From Candidatus Saccharimonadales bacterium (GTDB taxonomy: Bacteria > Patescibacteriota > Saccharimonadia > Saccharimonadales > Saccharimonadaceae), in contig DATHGB010000025.1 in assembly GCA_035317825.1 (NCBI GenBank), positions 1 to 64,000 of the forward strand: a DNA stretch of 64,000 nucleotides, given 5' to 3'. The position numbers and the translations under genes were made by a program. The notes beneath the pieces were generated by a model, which saw only the letters and a program-made list of their open reading frames with translations, had not been told where the DNA came from and did no database searches. The stretch's first letter is position 1; each line of letters begins with the position of its first letter. Below, piece by piece: positions 1 through 8,139 of this stretch.

Positions 1-2
1 TT

Positions 3-902
3 GAATTCTTTTTGTTCAATAAAAACTACACGCCCTACAGCACGCATTTTGGAACAGATCTGAACGCGCAAATCCGTCCACTATTCCTGTATGATCTTAT
101 TAATTTCGTGAATTTAGGTGCTGGTACAGGCCTGACCGTACGTGATTTCGAACTATCCGAAGGGGAAGAAAACTCGCTTCTTCGGACAGATCTGCCAAAA
201 GTTGGCCGTGCCGAGACACTCCTTCATTTAATTGAAAAAGAGCGCCACGATATTATTGAATTCAGCCATGAAGAGCATGACTTCAAACGAATCAAAGGCG
301 TTGTCGCGCGTTTTTCACCAAAAGGCGACCACAAAAAGGCCTTTTACGTTATTAAATCAATTGGACAGGGAAATGTTCTGACAGGCGCCACTAGCTGGGA
401 ATTCCGCGATGGTAAGTTTGGTGCGTTCCAAGCTGATGTCGGGTTGAAAATGCCTAATGACAACCAGGTGTTGATCGTTAATCAGGATATTTTTGTCTTT
501 AACCAAAGTAAATTTGAAAAGCTTTTTAACTACGATTACAAAAAGCAGGCGTTAGCAGATCAAAAAGTCCTTGAAATTGAAAAGATATTTAAACTTAGTT
601 TTCCTGATGGGTTAGATCTACAGACACTTGTACGCGACCGTAAAAAAATCGTGAACAAGCTACAAAAAATGGAAATTGGTGCCGTGACACAGGAACAAGC
701 AATTGAATATGCCGATGAAATGCAGCTAGAGCTGATGACCGACGATGCCGGCGCGATTATTATCATGGACGGTAATGACCTTGATACTTTTGTGAACTTG
801 ATCAACGAAGATTATATCGTCAGCGAAATTACCGGAAAACGCTACGAAATTAAAAGCAAGAAATTACTTGATGATCCCGAAGGTGAACCACCCCGAGGAT
901 AA
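3..902 (+). CDS. DUF4868 (KwaB-like) protein, 5' end cut by window
   Basis: The frame is open from the first bases of the window; the first possible start inside it is a TTG at 12, but the sequence already looks like the middle of an N-terminal domain, so the gene probably begins outside. About 300 residues are visible. The central stretch NQVLIVNQDIFVFNQ, followed by FEKLF and a long helical segment, and a C-terminal GKRYEIKSKKLL, resemble the DUF4868 family, whose best known member is KwaB, the DNA-binding half of the Kiwa anti-phage system. No KwaA-like membrane partner is visible, but the upstream side is missing. Family assignment is by eye. The next gene, pheA, is convergent and starts 2 bp after the stop. 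Confidence 0.6.
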   Translation, partial: EFFLFNKNYTPYSTHFGTDLNAQIRPLFLYDLINFVNLGAGTGLTVRDFELSEGEENSLLRTDLPKVGRAETLLHLIEKERHDIIEFSHEEHDFKRIKGVVARFSPKGDHKKAFYVIKSIGQGNVLTGATSWEFRDGKFGAFQADVGLKMPNDNQVLIVNQDIFVFNQSKFEKLFNYDYKKQALADQKVLEIEKIFKLSFPDGLDLQTLVRDRKKIVNKLQKMEIGAVTQEQAIEYADEMQLELMTDDAGAIIIMDGNDLDTFVNLINEDYIVSEITGKRYEIKSKKLLDDPEGEPPRG

Positions 903-903
903 C

Positions 904-1722
904 CTAGGGAAGAGGGTTGGCTTGATATTCGCCTAAAACGGCAACGGACGTTCCGTTTGCGCGAATATCATCGAGTAGATGCTTTAATTGTTCGCCACCC
1001 GCTTCGACATCTATGTAGAACTTGTATCTCCATGCCTTGCCGATAATAGGACGTGACTGGAGTTTAGTCAGATTTACTCCCCGGTCGGCGAAAGCGGTAA
1101 GGACATTCGCAAGAGCTCCAGGTTTGTTATCGGTCTGAATGACAAGTGATGCCTTATTGGTGTTGGCAATCGTTTTAGCATTGGTATCAATGACTAGAAA
1201 CCGAGTGAAATTGGCTTTATTATCCTCAATATTCTCATGCAATATTGCGAGCGAATAGGTATCGGCTGCAACGCGCCCTGCGATTGCTGCCATCGATTTG
1301 TCACCGCTATTTTTAACAAATTCAACGCTTCCGGCGGTATCATGATGTTCGATTCGTTCGGCGTTTGGAAAATGAGCATCAAGATAGTTTTCGCACTGTG
1401 CAAGCGCAACAGGATGGGAATAGATATGAGTAATATCGGTTGTTTTCGCATCGGGAAGCGCAATAAGCTGCTGTTCAATTCGCAGATAGATCTCGCCAAC
1501 AATAGGGTAGCGGTGTGACTCGACGAGATCGTAGACTTCGTTAATTGATCCGTAGAGGGAATTTTCAATAGCAACGATTGCGAGCGTCGTTTCGTGACGA
1601 TTAAGCATGCCAAATACCTCACCAAATGTTTCGGCAGGTAAAATGTGGACATCATCGCCAAACCATGTCTTTGCTACCTGGTGGTGAAATGATCCTAACT
1701 GGCCTTGGATTGCGACGCGCAT
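904..1722 (-). CDS. pheA: Prephenate dehydratase
   Basis: Converts prephenate to phenylpyruvate, the penultimate step of phenylalanine synthesis, in the cytoplasm. The 272 residues are a monofunctional enzyme: catalytic prephenate dehydratase domain (about 1-180) with the AIENS motif near 51-55 and the diagnostic NFTRF at 171-175, then an ACT domain (about 190-260) containing QSRP, the counterpart of the Phe-binding ESRP motif, so feedback inhibition is likely. The start at 1722 is chosen over the ATG at 1731 because MRVAIQG is the usual N-terminus and because a TAGAAT hexamer lies 7 nt before it, predicting a leaderless message. No other aromatic-pathway gene is in the window. Confidence 0.92.
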   Translation of the reverse strand: MRVAIQGQLGSFHHQVAKTWFGDDVHILPAETFGEVFGMLNRHETTLAIVAIENSLYGSINEVYDLVESHRYPIVGEIYLRIEQQLIALPDAKTTDITHIYSHPVALAQCENYLDAHFPNAERIEHHDTAGSVEFVKNSGDKSMAAIAGRVAADTYSLAILHENIEDNKANFTRFLVIDTNAKTIANTNKASLVIQTDNKPGALANVLTAFADRGVNLTKLQSRPIIGKAWRYKFYIDVEAGGEQLKHLLDDIRANGTSVAVLGEYQANPLP

Positions 1723-1767
1723 AAGGTACATTCTACCACAATCTAAGTGGTGGAGAAGTGGTATACT
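1723..1767. promoter_or_regulatory. Divergent leaderless promoters of pheA and the helicase gene
   Basis: On the minus strand TAGAAT (complement of 1730-1735) ends 7 nt before the pheA ATG. On the plus strand TATACT at 1762-1767 ends 7 nt before the helicase ATG at 1775. Both transcripts would start at or next to the A of ATG. No convincing -35 element is visible for either. Confidence 0.5.
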
Positions 1768-1774
1768 AAAAGGA

Positions 1775-3298
1775 ATGAATCAGGGATTGGCGTTAGAAAT
1801 AATGCTTTCGGGGGAAAGCGTGCTTTTGACTGGCCCAGCCGGGGCGGGTAAGACTTTTGTGTTGAATCAATTTATTCGGCTTGCAAAAAGCGAAGGCAAG
1901 CACGTGTCCGTGACAGCTACGACAGGCCTCGCCGCAACACATTTAGGCGGTACGACAATCCATAGCTGGGCGGGAATTGGTATTGCTGATAGTCTGCCGT
2001 CTGGGTTTGCCGAACACTTAGGCAAAGGCCGTAAGGAAATTATTGAAAAAACAGATGTTCTGATTATCGACGAAATCTCAATGCTCCATGATTACCGGCT
2101 GGATATGGTTGACGAAGCCTGCCGGTTAGTCCGTCGGAAAGACGAACCGTTCGGCGGCATTCAAGTGATCATGAGTGGTGACTTCTTTCAATTACCTCCA
2201 ATCAATCGTGGTGACAATCGTGGCGGGGGTTTTGTCGTGCACAGCCAGGTTTGGAGAGAAATGGATCCAACGATCTGTTATTTGCAGGAACAACACCGTC
2301 AAGACGACGAGGAGCTTCTGGAGATATTAAATGCGCTTCGGGCAGGTGATATTCGCCGCCATCACGCTGAAAAGCTTCTTGCGCGCGTTGATGAAACGCC
2401 TGCAGAAGATTTAGTACTTACCGAACTTCATACGGTAAATGTCGACGTTGACCGCATTAATGATGTGAAACTGAAAGAACTTGGCGGTGATGAACTGCAA
2501 TATACCCAGACGACCACAGGATCAGATAACTACGTTGAAAGTTTGCAGCGATCAGTCCTAGCGCCAGGTACGCTTAGCTTGAAGCAAGGCGCGCTTGTTA
2601 TGGCGGTCAAAAACGCGACTGACCGCAAGTACGCAAACGGCAGCATCGGAACGGTCATTGACTTTGAACCTTCAACCGAATACCCGATCGTCGAATTCCG
2701 AAGCGGCAAGACAGTGACGATGATGCCGGATACATGGGAACTGCGCGATGGCGACAAAAAACGGGCGAGTATTACCCAAATTCCACTTCGTTTGGCGTGG
2801 GCGATTACCGTTCACAAATCGCAGGGAATGACGCTCGATGCGGCGCGCATCGATCTGCGAAAAGCTTTCGTTGAGGGTATGGGATACGTTGCCCTAAGCC
2901 GAGTAAAGAATTTGTCCAGCCTTTATTTATCCGGTATTAACAGGATGGCACTTGCTATCAGTGAGGACGCTCAAAACATTGATGGAACGCTCCGCACAAG
3001 AGCAGCGAGTGATAGTAAAAAATTTGCTCACCTTGCTAAAAATATTGAAAAACGCCAAAAAGAACCCACGGTAAAAAAGAAAGCTAGTGGCGGGTCGGGT
3101 TGGACGGATAAAATCGCAAAAATGCGCGAAACACACCCAAATGCGTACAAGCCTTGGCAGCCAAGTGACGACACGGTCCTTAAACAGGACTTTCAAAATG
3201 GAGCCTCGATCGAAGACCTCAGCCAAAAACTTGGCCGTCACGAAGGAAGCGTCAAAATGCGCCTGCAAAAACATTTCGGTGAAGACGCCGTACAATAA
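1775..3298 (+). CDS. PIF1/RecD-like SF1B DNA helicase
   Basis: ATP-dependent 5'-3' DNA helicase of superfamily 1B. The 507 residues show Walker A GPAGAGKT (20-27), Walker B IIDEISM (97-103), motif III GDFFQLPP (135-142), an SH3-like insertion, and the C-terminal UvrD_C_2 block with TVHKSQGMT (about 347-355) and ALSRVK. The last 60 or so residues, after a Lys/Ala linker, carry a small helical segment that looks like a helix-turn-helix and may bind DNA. This length and tail are seen in many bacterial PIF1 homologues. The start follows TATACT by 7 nt. It probably acts in replication-fork or G-quadruplex handling; the exact role is not shown by context. Confidence 0.9.
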   Translation: MNQGLALEIMLSGESVLLTGPAGAGKTFVLNQFIRLAKSEGKHVSVTATTGLAATHLGGTTIHSWAGIGIADSLPSGFAEHLGKGRKEIIEKTDVLIIDEISMLHDYRLDMVDEACRLVRRKDEPFGGIQVIMSGDFFQLPPINRGDNRGGGFVVHSQVWREMDPTICYLQEQHRQDDEELLEILNALRAGDIRRHHAEKLLARVDETPAEDLVLTELHTVNVDVDRINDVKLKELGGDELQYTQTTTGSDNYVESLQRSVLAPGTLSLKQGALVMAVKNATDRKYANGSIGTVIDFEPSTEYPIVEFRSGKTVTMMPDTWELRDGDKKRASITQIPLRLAWAITVHKSQGMTLDAARIDLRKAFVEGMGYVALSRVKNLSSLYLSGINRMALAISEDAQNIDGTLRTRAASDSKKFAHLAKNIEKRQKEPTVKKKASGGSGWTDKIAKMRETHPNAYKPWQPSDDTVLKQDFQNGASIEDLSQKLGRHEGSVKMRLQKHFGEDAVQ

Positions 3299-3371
3299 AG
3301 AAATAAAAATCGTTTGCTGTTTAGAACTCGCCGGGAGTATACTTTAAATATATTAACGGAGGGGTAAGCAA

Positions 3372-3788
3372 ATGGACGTTGACATCAATTATTGGGCAGT
3401 ATTACTAGCAGCAATCTCGAGCATGGTCGTAGGGTCTATCTGGTACGCAAAGAGCGTATTCGGTGATACTTGGATGAAACTTGCGAAAGTCGACAAGAAC
3501 AAGCCATACAATATGGTGGTTTCACTCGGCCTGACGTTTGTCGTGTCACTTATAACCGCGTACATTTTGGCGCACGTAACCTTCCTGAGCAACAATTTCT
3601 TCCACAATAGTTTTATGCAAGATGCGCTAACGACTGCATTTTGGCTATGGCTTGGTTTTACTGCAGCGAGGTTCTTGACGCACGACCTGTTCGAAGGCCG
3701 TCCTTGGAAATTGACGCTTATGAACGCTATGCACGAACTGATCACAGTAGTCGTAATGGCGCTTATAATCGGTGTAATGGGCGTCTAA
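3372..3788 (+). CDS. DUF1761 small membrane protein
   Basis: The 138-residue protein has four predicted transmembrane helices (about 8-26, 48-68, 84-102, 116-136). The N-terminal NYWAVLLAAISSMVVGSIWY and the short FGDTWMKL that follows are typical of the DUF1761 family, whose function is unknown. Unlike most first genes in this window it has a leader: TTGCTG at 3314-3319, TATACT at 3338-3343, then a strong Shine-Dalgarno GGAGGGG 8 nt before the ATG. The downstream gene is convergent and its stop abuts this one. Confidence 0.8.
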   Translation: MDVDINYWAVLLAAISSMVVGSIWYAKSVFGDTWMKLAKVDKNKPYNMVVSLGLTFVVSLITAYILAHVTFLSNNFFHNSFMQDALTTAFWLWLGFTAARFLTHDLFEGRPWKLTLMNAMHELITVVVMALIIGVMGV

Positions 3789-4643
3789 TTACTTTAAACG
3801 AGCAATCTTGATACAGCCGTCAGATACGTAGAATGTTCTAAGCTGCTGGCCGCGGAAACGTAGCTCTTCACCAGGTTCGCTAGTGTGGACTTTAGAGACC
3901 ACGCTAGCGTCTTTTAGCGTTTTAAGAATGAAATCACGCTCTTTGTCCGATTCGTCGCTGCCGCCATGGGTCAGCTGGCCTGTACGCCATTGGATGGCGA
4001 TAGGGTAGGTTTCTTCGGTTGCGGCACCAATCCACATTTCCTTTTTGCCTATAAAAAGGTGTCTGAATTTTTGAACCCAGAATTTGTATGCGTATTGATG
4101 TTTTCGATCAGCATATAGATGTGGCTCTTCCATGCGCCAAAAGCGGACGTGGTGTCTGGTACGGGCACTGCCGCGGTCATTAGTAGGAATCTCAAACCCG
4201 ACATCGTGCGGGCGGTTGAAAAGATACAGGTTACTTAGCGGTGAAGCGGGGTAGTGAGTGTTAAATACAACTGAAATAGCCTCACGAAAGGCATTTTTGA
4301 ATGTGAATGGTTCGGCCGTGTACCAGCCCGCTTTGTTCATTTTTTTAATAAGATGGTCACGGTTGGTGACGATTAACGCGATATTTACGGGGTCCGACGG
4401 CCAGCCGTCACCGGTGGTTACGTAAAGGGGAATGTGGTCAGGTTTAATGACGATTCTAAAAAGTCGGATCAGAAGAGGGATGACGGCGTAGGTGGAAATA
4501 CAATAAAGCAGCAGTACGACAATAAACGCCGGTAGGCGACTGTCGGCGTAGGGATAGACTTCGGTGATAGCAAGCCAAGCGAGCACAATACCTAGTCCAA
4601 GTATCAAAAGTCGCCAGAAAAGACGGAATATAAAACTAAACAT
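3789..4643 (-). CDS. LssY C-terminal domain membrane protein
   Basis: Two N-terminal membrane helices (within the first 60 residues) precede a soluble domain beginning TGDGWPSDPVNIAL, with AGWYTAEP, repeated basic/aromatic stretches and RFWRMEEP. These match the LssY_C family, often found attached to PAP2 phosphatase or DedA-type membrane domains in envelope-lipid proteins; no such catalytic domain is present here. The start is placed at Met 4643 instead of 4655 because TATAAT on the minus strand overlaps the upstream ATG and ends 10 nt before this one. Function unknown; family call is from motif pattern. Confidence 0.7.
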   Translation of the reverse strand: MFSFIFRLFWRLLILGLGIVLAWLAITEVYPYADSRLPAFIVVLLLYCISTYAVIPLLIRLFRIVIKPDHIPLYVTTGDGWPSDPVNIALIVTNRDHLIKKMNKAGWYTAEPFTFKNAFREAISVVFNTHYPASPLSNLYLFNRPHDVGFEIPTNDRGSARTRHHVRFWRMEEPHLYADRKHQYAYKFWVQKFRHLFIGKKEMWIGAATEETYPIAIQWRTGQLTHGGSDESDKERDFILKTLKDASVVSKVHTSEPGEELRFRGQQLRTFYVSDGCIKIARLK

Positions 4644-4653
4644 AGCTTGTCTC

Positions 4654-4686
4654 ATTATACACTCAGCCAGGCGGCAAGTGTATAAT
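4654..4686. promoter_or_regulatory. Divergent TATAAT elements for LssY_C and GH1 genes
   Basis: Complement TATAAT at 4654-4659 serves the minus-strand gene, ending 10 nt before its ATG at 4643. Plus-strand TATAAT at 4681-4686 serves the glycosidase, ending 9 nt before its ATG at 4696. The two promoters lie back to back within 35 bp. Confidence 0.55.
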
Positions 4687-4695
4687 AGGGTTTAT

Positions 4696-5952
4696 ATGGA
4701 GAAAAAGCCGAGTTTAAAGTTTCCGAAAAAGTTTTTATGGGGAGCTGCGACGAGCGCGCATCAAGTGGAAGGTGGGACTCATAACCAATGGTCGGTTTGG
4801 GAACTTGAGAATGCCAAATCGCGGGCAGCTCAGGCTGAATACGATCTTAGTGAGTTCGATAGCTGGCCCCGGATTAAGCCACTGGCGAAATCTGCCGATA
4901 ATTATGTTTCTGGCCGGGCGACGGATCACTATAACAAGTACCCGCAAGATTTTGACCTTCTTAAAAAAATGCATATGAATGCGTTTCGATTCAGTATTGA
5001 GTGGTCACGCGTAGAGCCTGAAGAGGGCGCTTGGAATGCTGAAGCAATCGAACATTACAAAAACTATGTGATGGAACTAAAAAAGCGGGGGATTGAGCCG
5101 ATCGTTACGTTGTTTCATTTTACATTACCCCTTTGGTTTACGGCGCTAGGCGGGTTTGAAAAACGACGTAACGTCAAATACTTTGTACGATTTGCCGATC
5201 GGATTGTCCGGGAACTAGGCATACATGTCAGGTACATCATTACGATTAACGAACCCGAAGCATACGCACACGAAAGCTACGTTGCTGGTCACTGGCCACC
5301 AGGGGTGAGCAGCAAATGGCAGATGGTAAAAGTATTCAACAATTTGGCACATGCGCATAACAAAGCAAGTAACGCCATCCATGCGATTAACCGTCGTTAC
5401 AAAGTATCCGTCGCTAAAAACTCAGCGTACGTATATGCGGGGGATGACGCGCTTCTAAGCCGTAAAAGCGCAGGTTTGATGCAATATTTTGCTGATGATT
5501 ATTTTCTGAAAAAAGTCGTAAAAACATGTGATTTTCTAGGAGTGAATTATTATTTTAGCGACCGGGTTTACGGATACCGTATCCACAATCCCGACGAAAG
5601 AGTAAGTGACATGGGCTGGGATTTAAGCCCGGCGAATATACAGTATGCGCTCGAACGATTACATGAAAAATACCACCTTCCCATTATCATTACCGAGAAT
5701 GGTCTGGCTGATGGCGAAGACCAGCACCGCAAATGGTGGATTACACAAACACTTATTGGCATGCAAAAGGCAATGGACAGCGGGGTTGACCTGCAGGGCT
5801 ACCTTCACTGGAGTCTACTCGATAATTTCGAGTGGGACAAAGGTATATGGCCGAGATTTGGCCTAGTGGAAGTAGATTACGATACACTGGAACGGAAACC
5901 ACGGCCCAGTAGTGTGTGGTTCGGCAAAATCATTAAACATCTAAGGGAGTAA
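4696..5952 (+). CDS. Family 1 glycoside hydrolase (beta-glucosidase type)
   Basis: Retaining beta-glycosidase of family GH1, hydrolysing beta-linked glucosides or galactosides; cytoplasmic, since no signal peptide is present. The 418-residue TIM barrel starts with FLWGAATSAHQVEGG, has the acid/base glutamate in TINEP (about residue 186) and the nucleophile in IITENG (about 333), and ends with the usual WSLLDNFEW and FGLVEVD motifs. All catalytic landmarks are intact and length is typical of compact members. A longer frame reaches 4564, but TATAAT at 4681-4686 fixes the start at 4696. It suggests use of imported oligosaccharides. Substrate cannot be told from sequence. Confidence 0.94.
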   Translation: MEKKPSLKFPKKFLWGAATSAHQVEGGTHNQWSVWELENAKSRAAQAEYDLSEFDSWPRIKPLAKSADNYVSGRATDHYNKYPQDFDLLKKMHMNAFRFSIEWSRVEPEEGAWNAEAIEHYKNYVMELKKRGIEPIVTLFHFTLPLWFTALGGFEKRRNVKYFVRFADRIVRELGIHVRYIITINEPEAYAHESYVAGHWPPGVSSKWQMVKVFNNLAHAHNKASNAIHAINRRYKVSVAKNSAYVYAGDDALLSRKSAGLMQYFADDYFLKKVVKTCDFLGVNYYFSDRVYGYRIHNPDERVSDMGWDLSPANIQYALERLHEKYHLPIIITENGLADGEDQHRKWWITQTLIGMQKAMDSGVDLQGYLHWSLLDNFEWDKGIWPRFGLVEVDYDTLERKPRPSSVWFGKIIKHLRE

Positions 5953-5957
5953 GTCTG

Positions 5958-6971
5958 GTGGAAGAACCATTTCCTCGAAATCATCTAAAAATTGCCGTCA
6001 TTGGCGGCGGGACAGGAAGCTTTGCGCTACTAAGTGCCCTAAAAGAATACAGTCATTCAATTGCGGCAATTGTGAACATGGCAGACGACGGGGGAAGTAC
6101 GGGGGTGCTTCGTGACGAGTTAGGGACGCTTCCTCCTGGCGATGTGCGCCAATGTTTGGTGGCGCTCAGCGATTCACCGAAAGTGCGTGATCTGTTTAAT
6201 TACCGATTCGAGGAGGGAACATTCCAGGGGCATGCGTTTGGCAACCTGCTCCTGAGCGCGCTTGAAAAAATGACGGGAAGTTTTAACGAGGCAGTTGAAA
6301 CGGCGTCAGAAATTTTGCGCGTCAATGGCGTCGTTGTGCCGGCAACCCTTGACGACGTACGCTTAAAAATGGAATGGCCTGATACGGGGGTTATCCTGAA
6401 AGGCGAGCGCACCATTGATGAAAAATCTTTTGAGGATGATGCCAGGGGAGCGATCCTTTCACTCGCGCCAAAGGCAACGGCGAACCCAGTTGCAATCAAA
6501 GCCATCGAACAAGCAGACCTTGTGCTACTTGCGCCCGGTGATTTATATACGTCGTTAGGCCCGCTCCTTATTATTGACGGTATTGCCGAAGCTTTGCGGG
6601 ATACAGACGCGAAAGTCGTCTACGTGTCAAACCTAGTTACAAAAAAAGGTCAGACTGAAAACTTCACGGTAAGTGACCATGCAAAAGAGATCGAACGGTT
6701 TATCGGGTATCCTGTATTGGACTACGTACTGTATAACGAACAGACTCCAGACGAAGAACTTACCGCACGCTACAAAGAAGAAGGCGCGTATTCAGTCGAA
6801 GTTGATAGTGAAGCACTTGCCAAAACCCACTACAAAGCAGTTGGTGGAAAGTTCCTGGGGGCGGTTGCGCAAAGTGCGAAAGCGGACGCCGTGACGAGAT
6901 CCTTGATCCGGCATGATTCGAATGCCGTTGCCCGGGGAATCATGGAACTGTATGGAAATGCCACGAAGTAA
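5958..6971 (+). CDS. yvcK: YvcK/GlmR-like (CofD-fold) regulator
   Basis: Rossmann-type protein of the CofD/YvcK family. In Bacillus the relative binds UDP-GlcNAc and steers carbon toward peptidoglycan precursors. The 337 residues start with IAVIGGGTGSFALL and NMADDGGSTG, followed by LPPGDVRQCL and AFGNLLLSAL, all family signatures; the YvcK subgroup is favoured over F420 biosynthetic CofD because no F420 genes are nearby and the length fits. Translation probably starts at the GTG at 5958, 5 bp after the glycosidase stop, so the two are an operon. Its place shortly before the dcw cluster fits a link to wall synthesis (inference). Confidence 0.88.
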   Translation: MEEPFPRNHLKIAVIGGGTGSFALLSALKEYSHSIAAIVNMADDGGSTGVLRDELGTLPPGDVRQCLVALSDSPKVRDLFNYRFEEGTFQGHAFGNLLLSALEKMTGSFNEAVETASEILRVNGVVVPATLDDVRLKMEWPDTGVILKGERTIDEKSFEDDARGAILSLAPKATANPVAIKAIEQADLVLLAPGDLYTSLGPLLIIDGIAEALRDTDAKVVYVSNLVTKKGQTENFTVSDHAKEIERFIGYPVLDYVLYNEQTPDEELTARYKEEGAYSVEVDSEALAKTHYKAVGGKFLGAVAQSAKADAVTRSLIRHDSNAVARGIMELYGNATK

Positions 6972-7671
6972 TCACGCCGACAAATATTATGTTATCGATT
7001 TTGATCGTTGTCTAGGTAGTACTGGCAAGCTGCAAACATTGCTTGAGCAAATCGTCAATGAAGAAACGTCTATTACGCACAAAGAGCTGGGCCAGGCTCA
7101 TGTAGAGGCTATTACGAGCGGTGGTTCGTTTGATTCAGTGAGATTCATTGAAGAAAGACTTCGCGCATCGGGAGATATTGAAGATTGGGAGAGGATCGTC
7201 AAGCTTTTTATCCACAAGGCTCAGCAAGTGGATATGTGCGAGCCGAACGCTCGGGATCTACTAGATACGCTTGACCAAAAAGATGCCCCTTATGGAATAT
7301 TGACGTTCGGTGGCTTGCTTTGGCAAACGATGAAGATTGAGGCTGCACGGCTAGAGCATGTTCCGTATATGATTACTAATACCAAAGAAAAAAGTCATGT
7401 GCTCACAAAATGGAAGCAGCAAGATGGTACGTTTCGTATTCCTGAAGAGTTAAGAATTGGGGGCGTAGCGGAGGCGAATTCACTCGTTTTACTTGATGAT
7501 AAGGCAATCAGTTTCAAGGACATGCCAGAAGGCGTGCGCGGCATACAGGTATTGCCTTATGATGGCAGCGAGCTTCTACTGTCACAGCGAGGTGCGTTGC
7601 CAGATCATGTCGTAGTTGTTAGGGGTCTGGCAGGGGCGATTGAGTTGATAAATAGCGGAAATGTTTGGTAA
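6952..7671 (+). CDS. HAD-like hydrolase
   Basis: The 239-residue protein has VIDFDRC at 14-20, giving the DxD nucleophile/acid pair (D16, D18), LTFGGLLWQ in the middle as a candidate motif II, and LLDDKAISF near 180 as motif IV acidic residues. These are the order and spacing of a haloacid dehalogenase-type phosphatase. The first third contains a helical cap-like insertion. No close family is recognised. It overlaps the yvcK stop by about 20 bp, so it is translationally coupled to it; a second in-frame ATG lies at 6958. Confidence 0.55.
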   Translation: MEMPRSNHADKYYVIDFDRCLGSTGKLQTLLEQIVNEETSITHKELGQAHVEAITSGGSFDSVRFIEERLRASGDIEDWERIVKLFIHKAQQVDMCEPNARDLLDTLDQKDAPYGILTFGGLLWQTMKIEAARLEHVPYMITNTKEKSHVLTKWKQQDGTFRIPEELRIGGVAEANSLVLLDDKAISFKDMPEGVRGIQVLPYDGSELLLSQRGALPDHVVVVRGLAGAIELINSGNVW

Positions 7672-7675
7672 AGTA

Positions 7676-7704
7676 TTGACAAAACATAAACAGTATGCTA
7701 AATT
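7676..7704 (+). promoter_or_regulatory. Consensus promoter TTGACA-N17-TAAATT
   Basis: TTGACA at 7676-7681, a 17-bp spacer, and TAAATT at 7699-7704 directly after the HAD-like gene. The predicted start of transcription is about 7711, three bases before the ATG of the small gene at 7714. Confidence 0.65.
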
Positions 7705-7713
7705 AAATGTATT

Positions 7714-7875
7714 ATGACACAGAAAAAAACAAACAACGAATACACGAATAACGAACAAGTAATAGAAGAAGCTCCTGATCAAGTTGGACAGGATTTTAAG
7801 AACGCGGTTCTCGTCGTATCGATGGTCGCTAACTTAGCTGTTGCTACAGCCTGGATTACGCTACAGATTGCGTAG
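7714..7875 (+). CDS. 53-residue single-helix membrane protein
   Basis: A 53-codon frame with a polar Lys/Asn/Glu-rich N-terminus (about 30 residues) and a C-terminal hydrophobic helix, AVLVVSMVANLAVATAWITL. The topology suggests a tail-anchored cytoplasmic peptide. Support comes from context: a consensus promoter with a near-leaderless start just upstream and a hairpin terminator just downstream make it a complete monocistronic unit. No family is recognised. It lies immediately upstream of the dcw control region, but nothing shows a division role. Confidence 0.6.
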   Translation: MTQKKTNNEYTNNEQVIEEAPDQVGQDFKNAVLVVSMVANLAVATAWITLQIA

Positions 7876-7889
7876 GTGACTCTCGATAA

Positions 7890-7923
7890 AAAATACCACA
7901 CCCTCCAAGGTGTGGTATTTTTT
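7890..7923. terminator. Intrinsic terminator
   Basis: Perfect 12-bp stem AAATACCACACC / GGTGTGGTATTT with a 6-nt loop, followed by TTTT on the plus strand. It ends the 53-residue gene and isolates the dcw promoter from upstream transcription. Confidence 0.85.
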
Positions 7924-7946
7924 ATTACCCCTGTTTTTGTGTACCT

Positions 7947-7968
7947 TTATCCACAGTACTGTGGATAA
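7947..7968. promoter_or_regulatory. Inverted pair of perfect DnaA boxes
   Basis: TTATCCACA at 7947-7955 and its complement TGTGGATAA at 7960-7968 are separated by GTAC, forming a 22-bp palindrome. Both match the canonical DnaA box exactly. The pair sits about 40 bp upstream of the mraZ -35 element, so DnaA could couple replication to expression of the division cluster (inference). Confidence 0.7.
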
Positions 7969-8005
7969 GCGCGAGCAACATCCCAGAAAATAGATAAAAT
8001 AGGGC

Positions 8006-8057
8006 TTGTCGTGGGTAGATGTGGGTATTATAGTAAAGCCAGTGGAAAGAAGTGGGT
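8006..8057 (+). promoter_or_regulatory. mraZ promoter with four phased MraZ-type boxes
   Basis: TTGTCG at 8006-8011, 17-bp spacer, TATAGT at 8029-8034. GTGGGT occurs at 8011 and 8021, GTGGAA at 8042 and GTGGGT at 8052: two pairs with exactly 10-bp period, overlapping the spacer and the predicted transcription start (about 8041). MraZ of E. coli binds TGGGN repeats with 5-nt spacers, which is the same 10-bp period, so autoregulation is expected. Confidence 0.7.
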
Positions 8058-8139
8058 AACACCACCAAAACAAACAAACACCACTAAACATTAAAAAATA
8101 ATCAACATGAAGTCCCGAGGGACAGAAGACACATGAGCA

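Noticed and set aside
8107-8136. 9-codon upstream frame (MKSRGTEDT) before mraZ
   Set aside because: It stops 3 nt before the mraZ ATG, which could mean coupling, but it has no ribosome-binding site and may be chance; mentioned only under mraZ.
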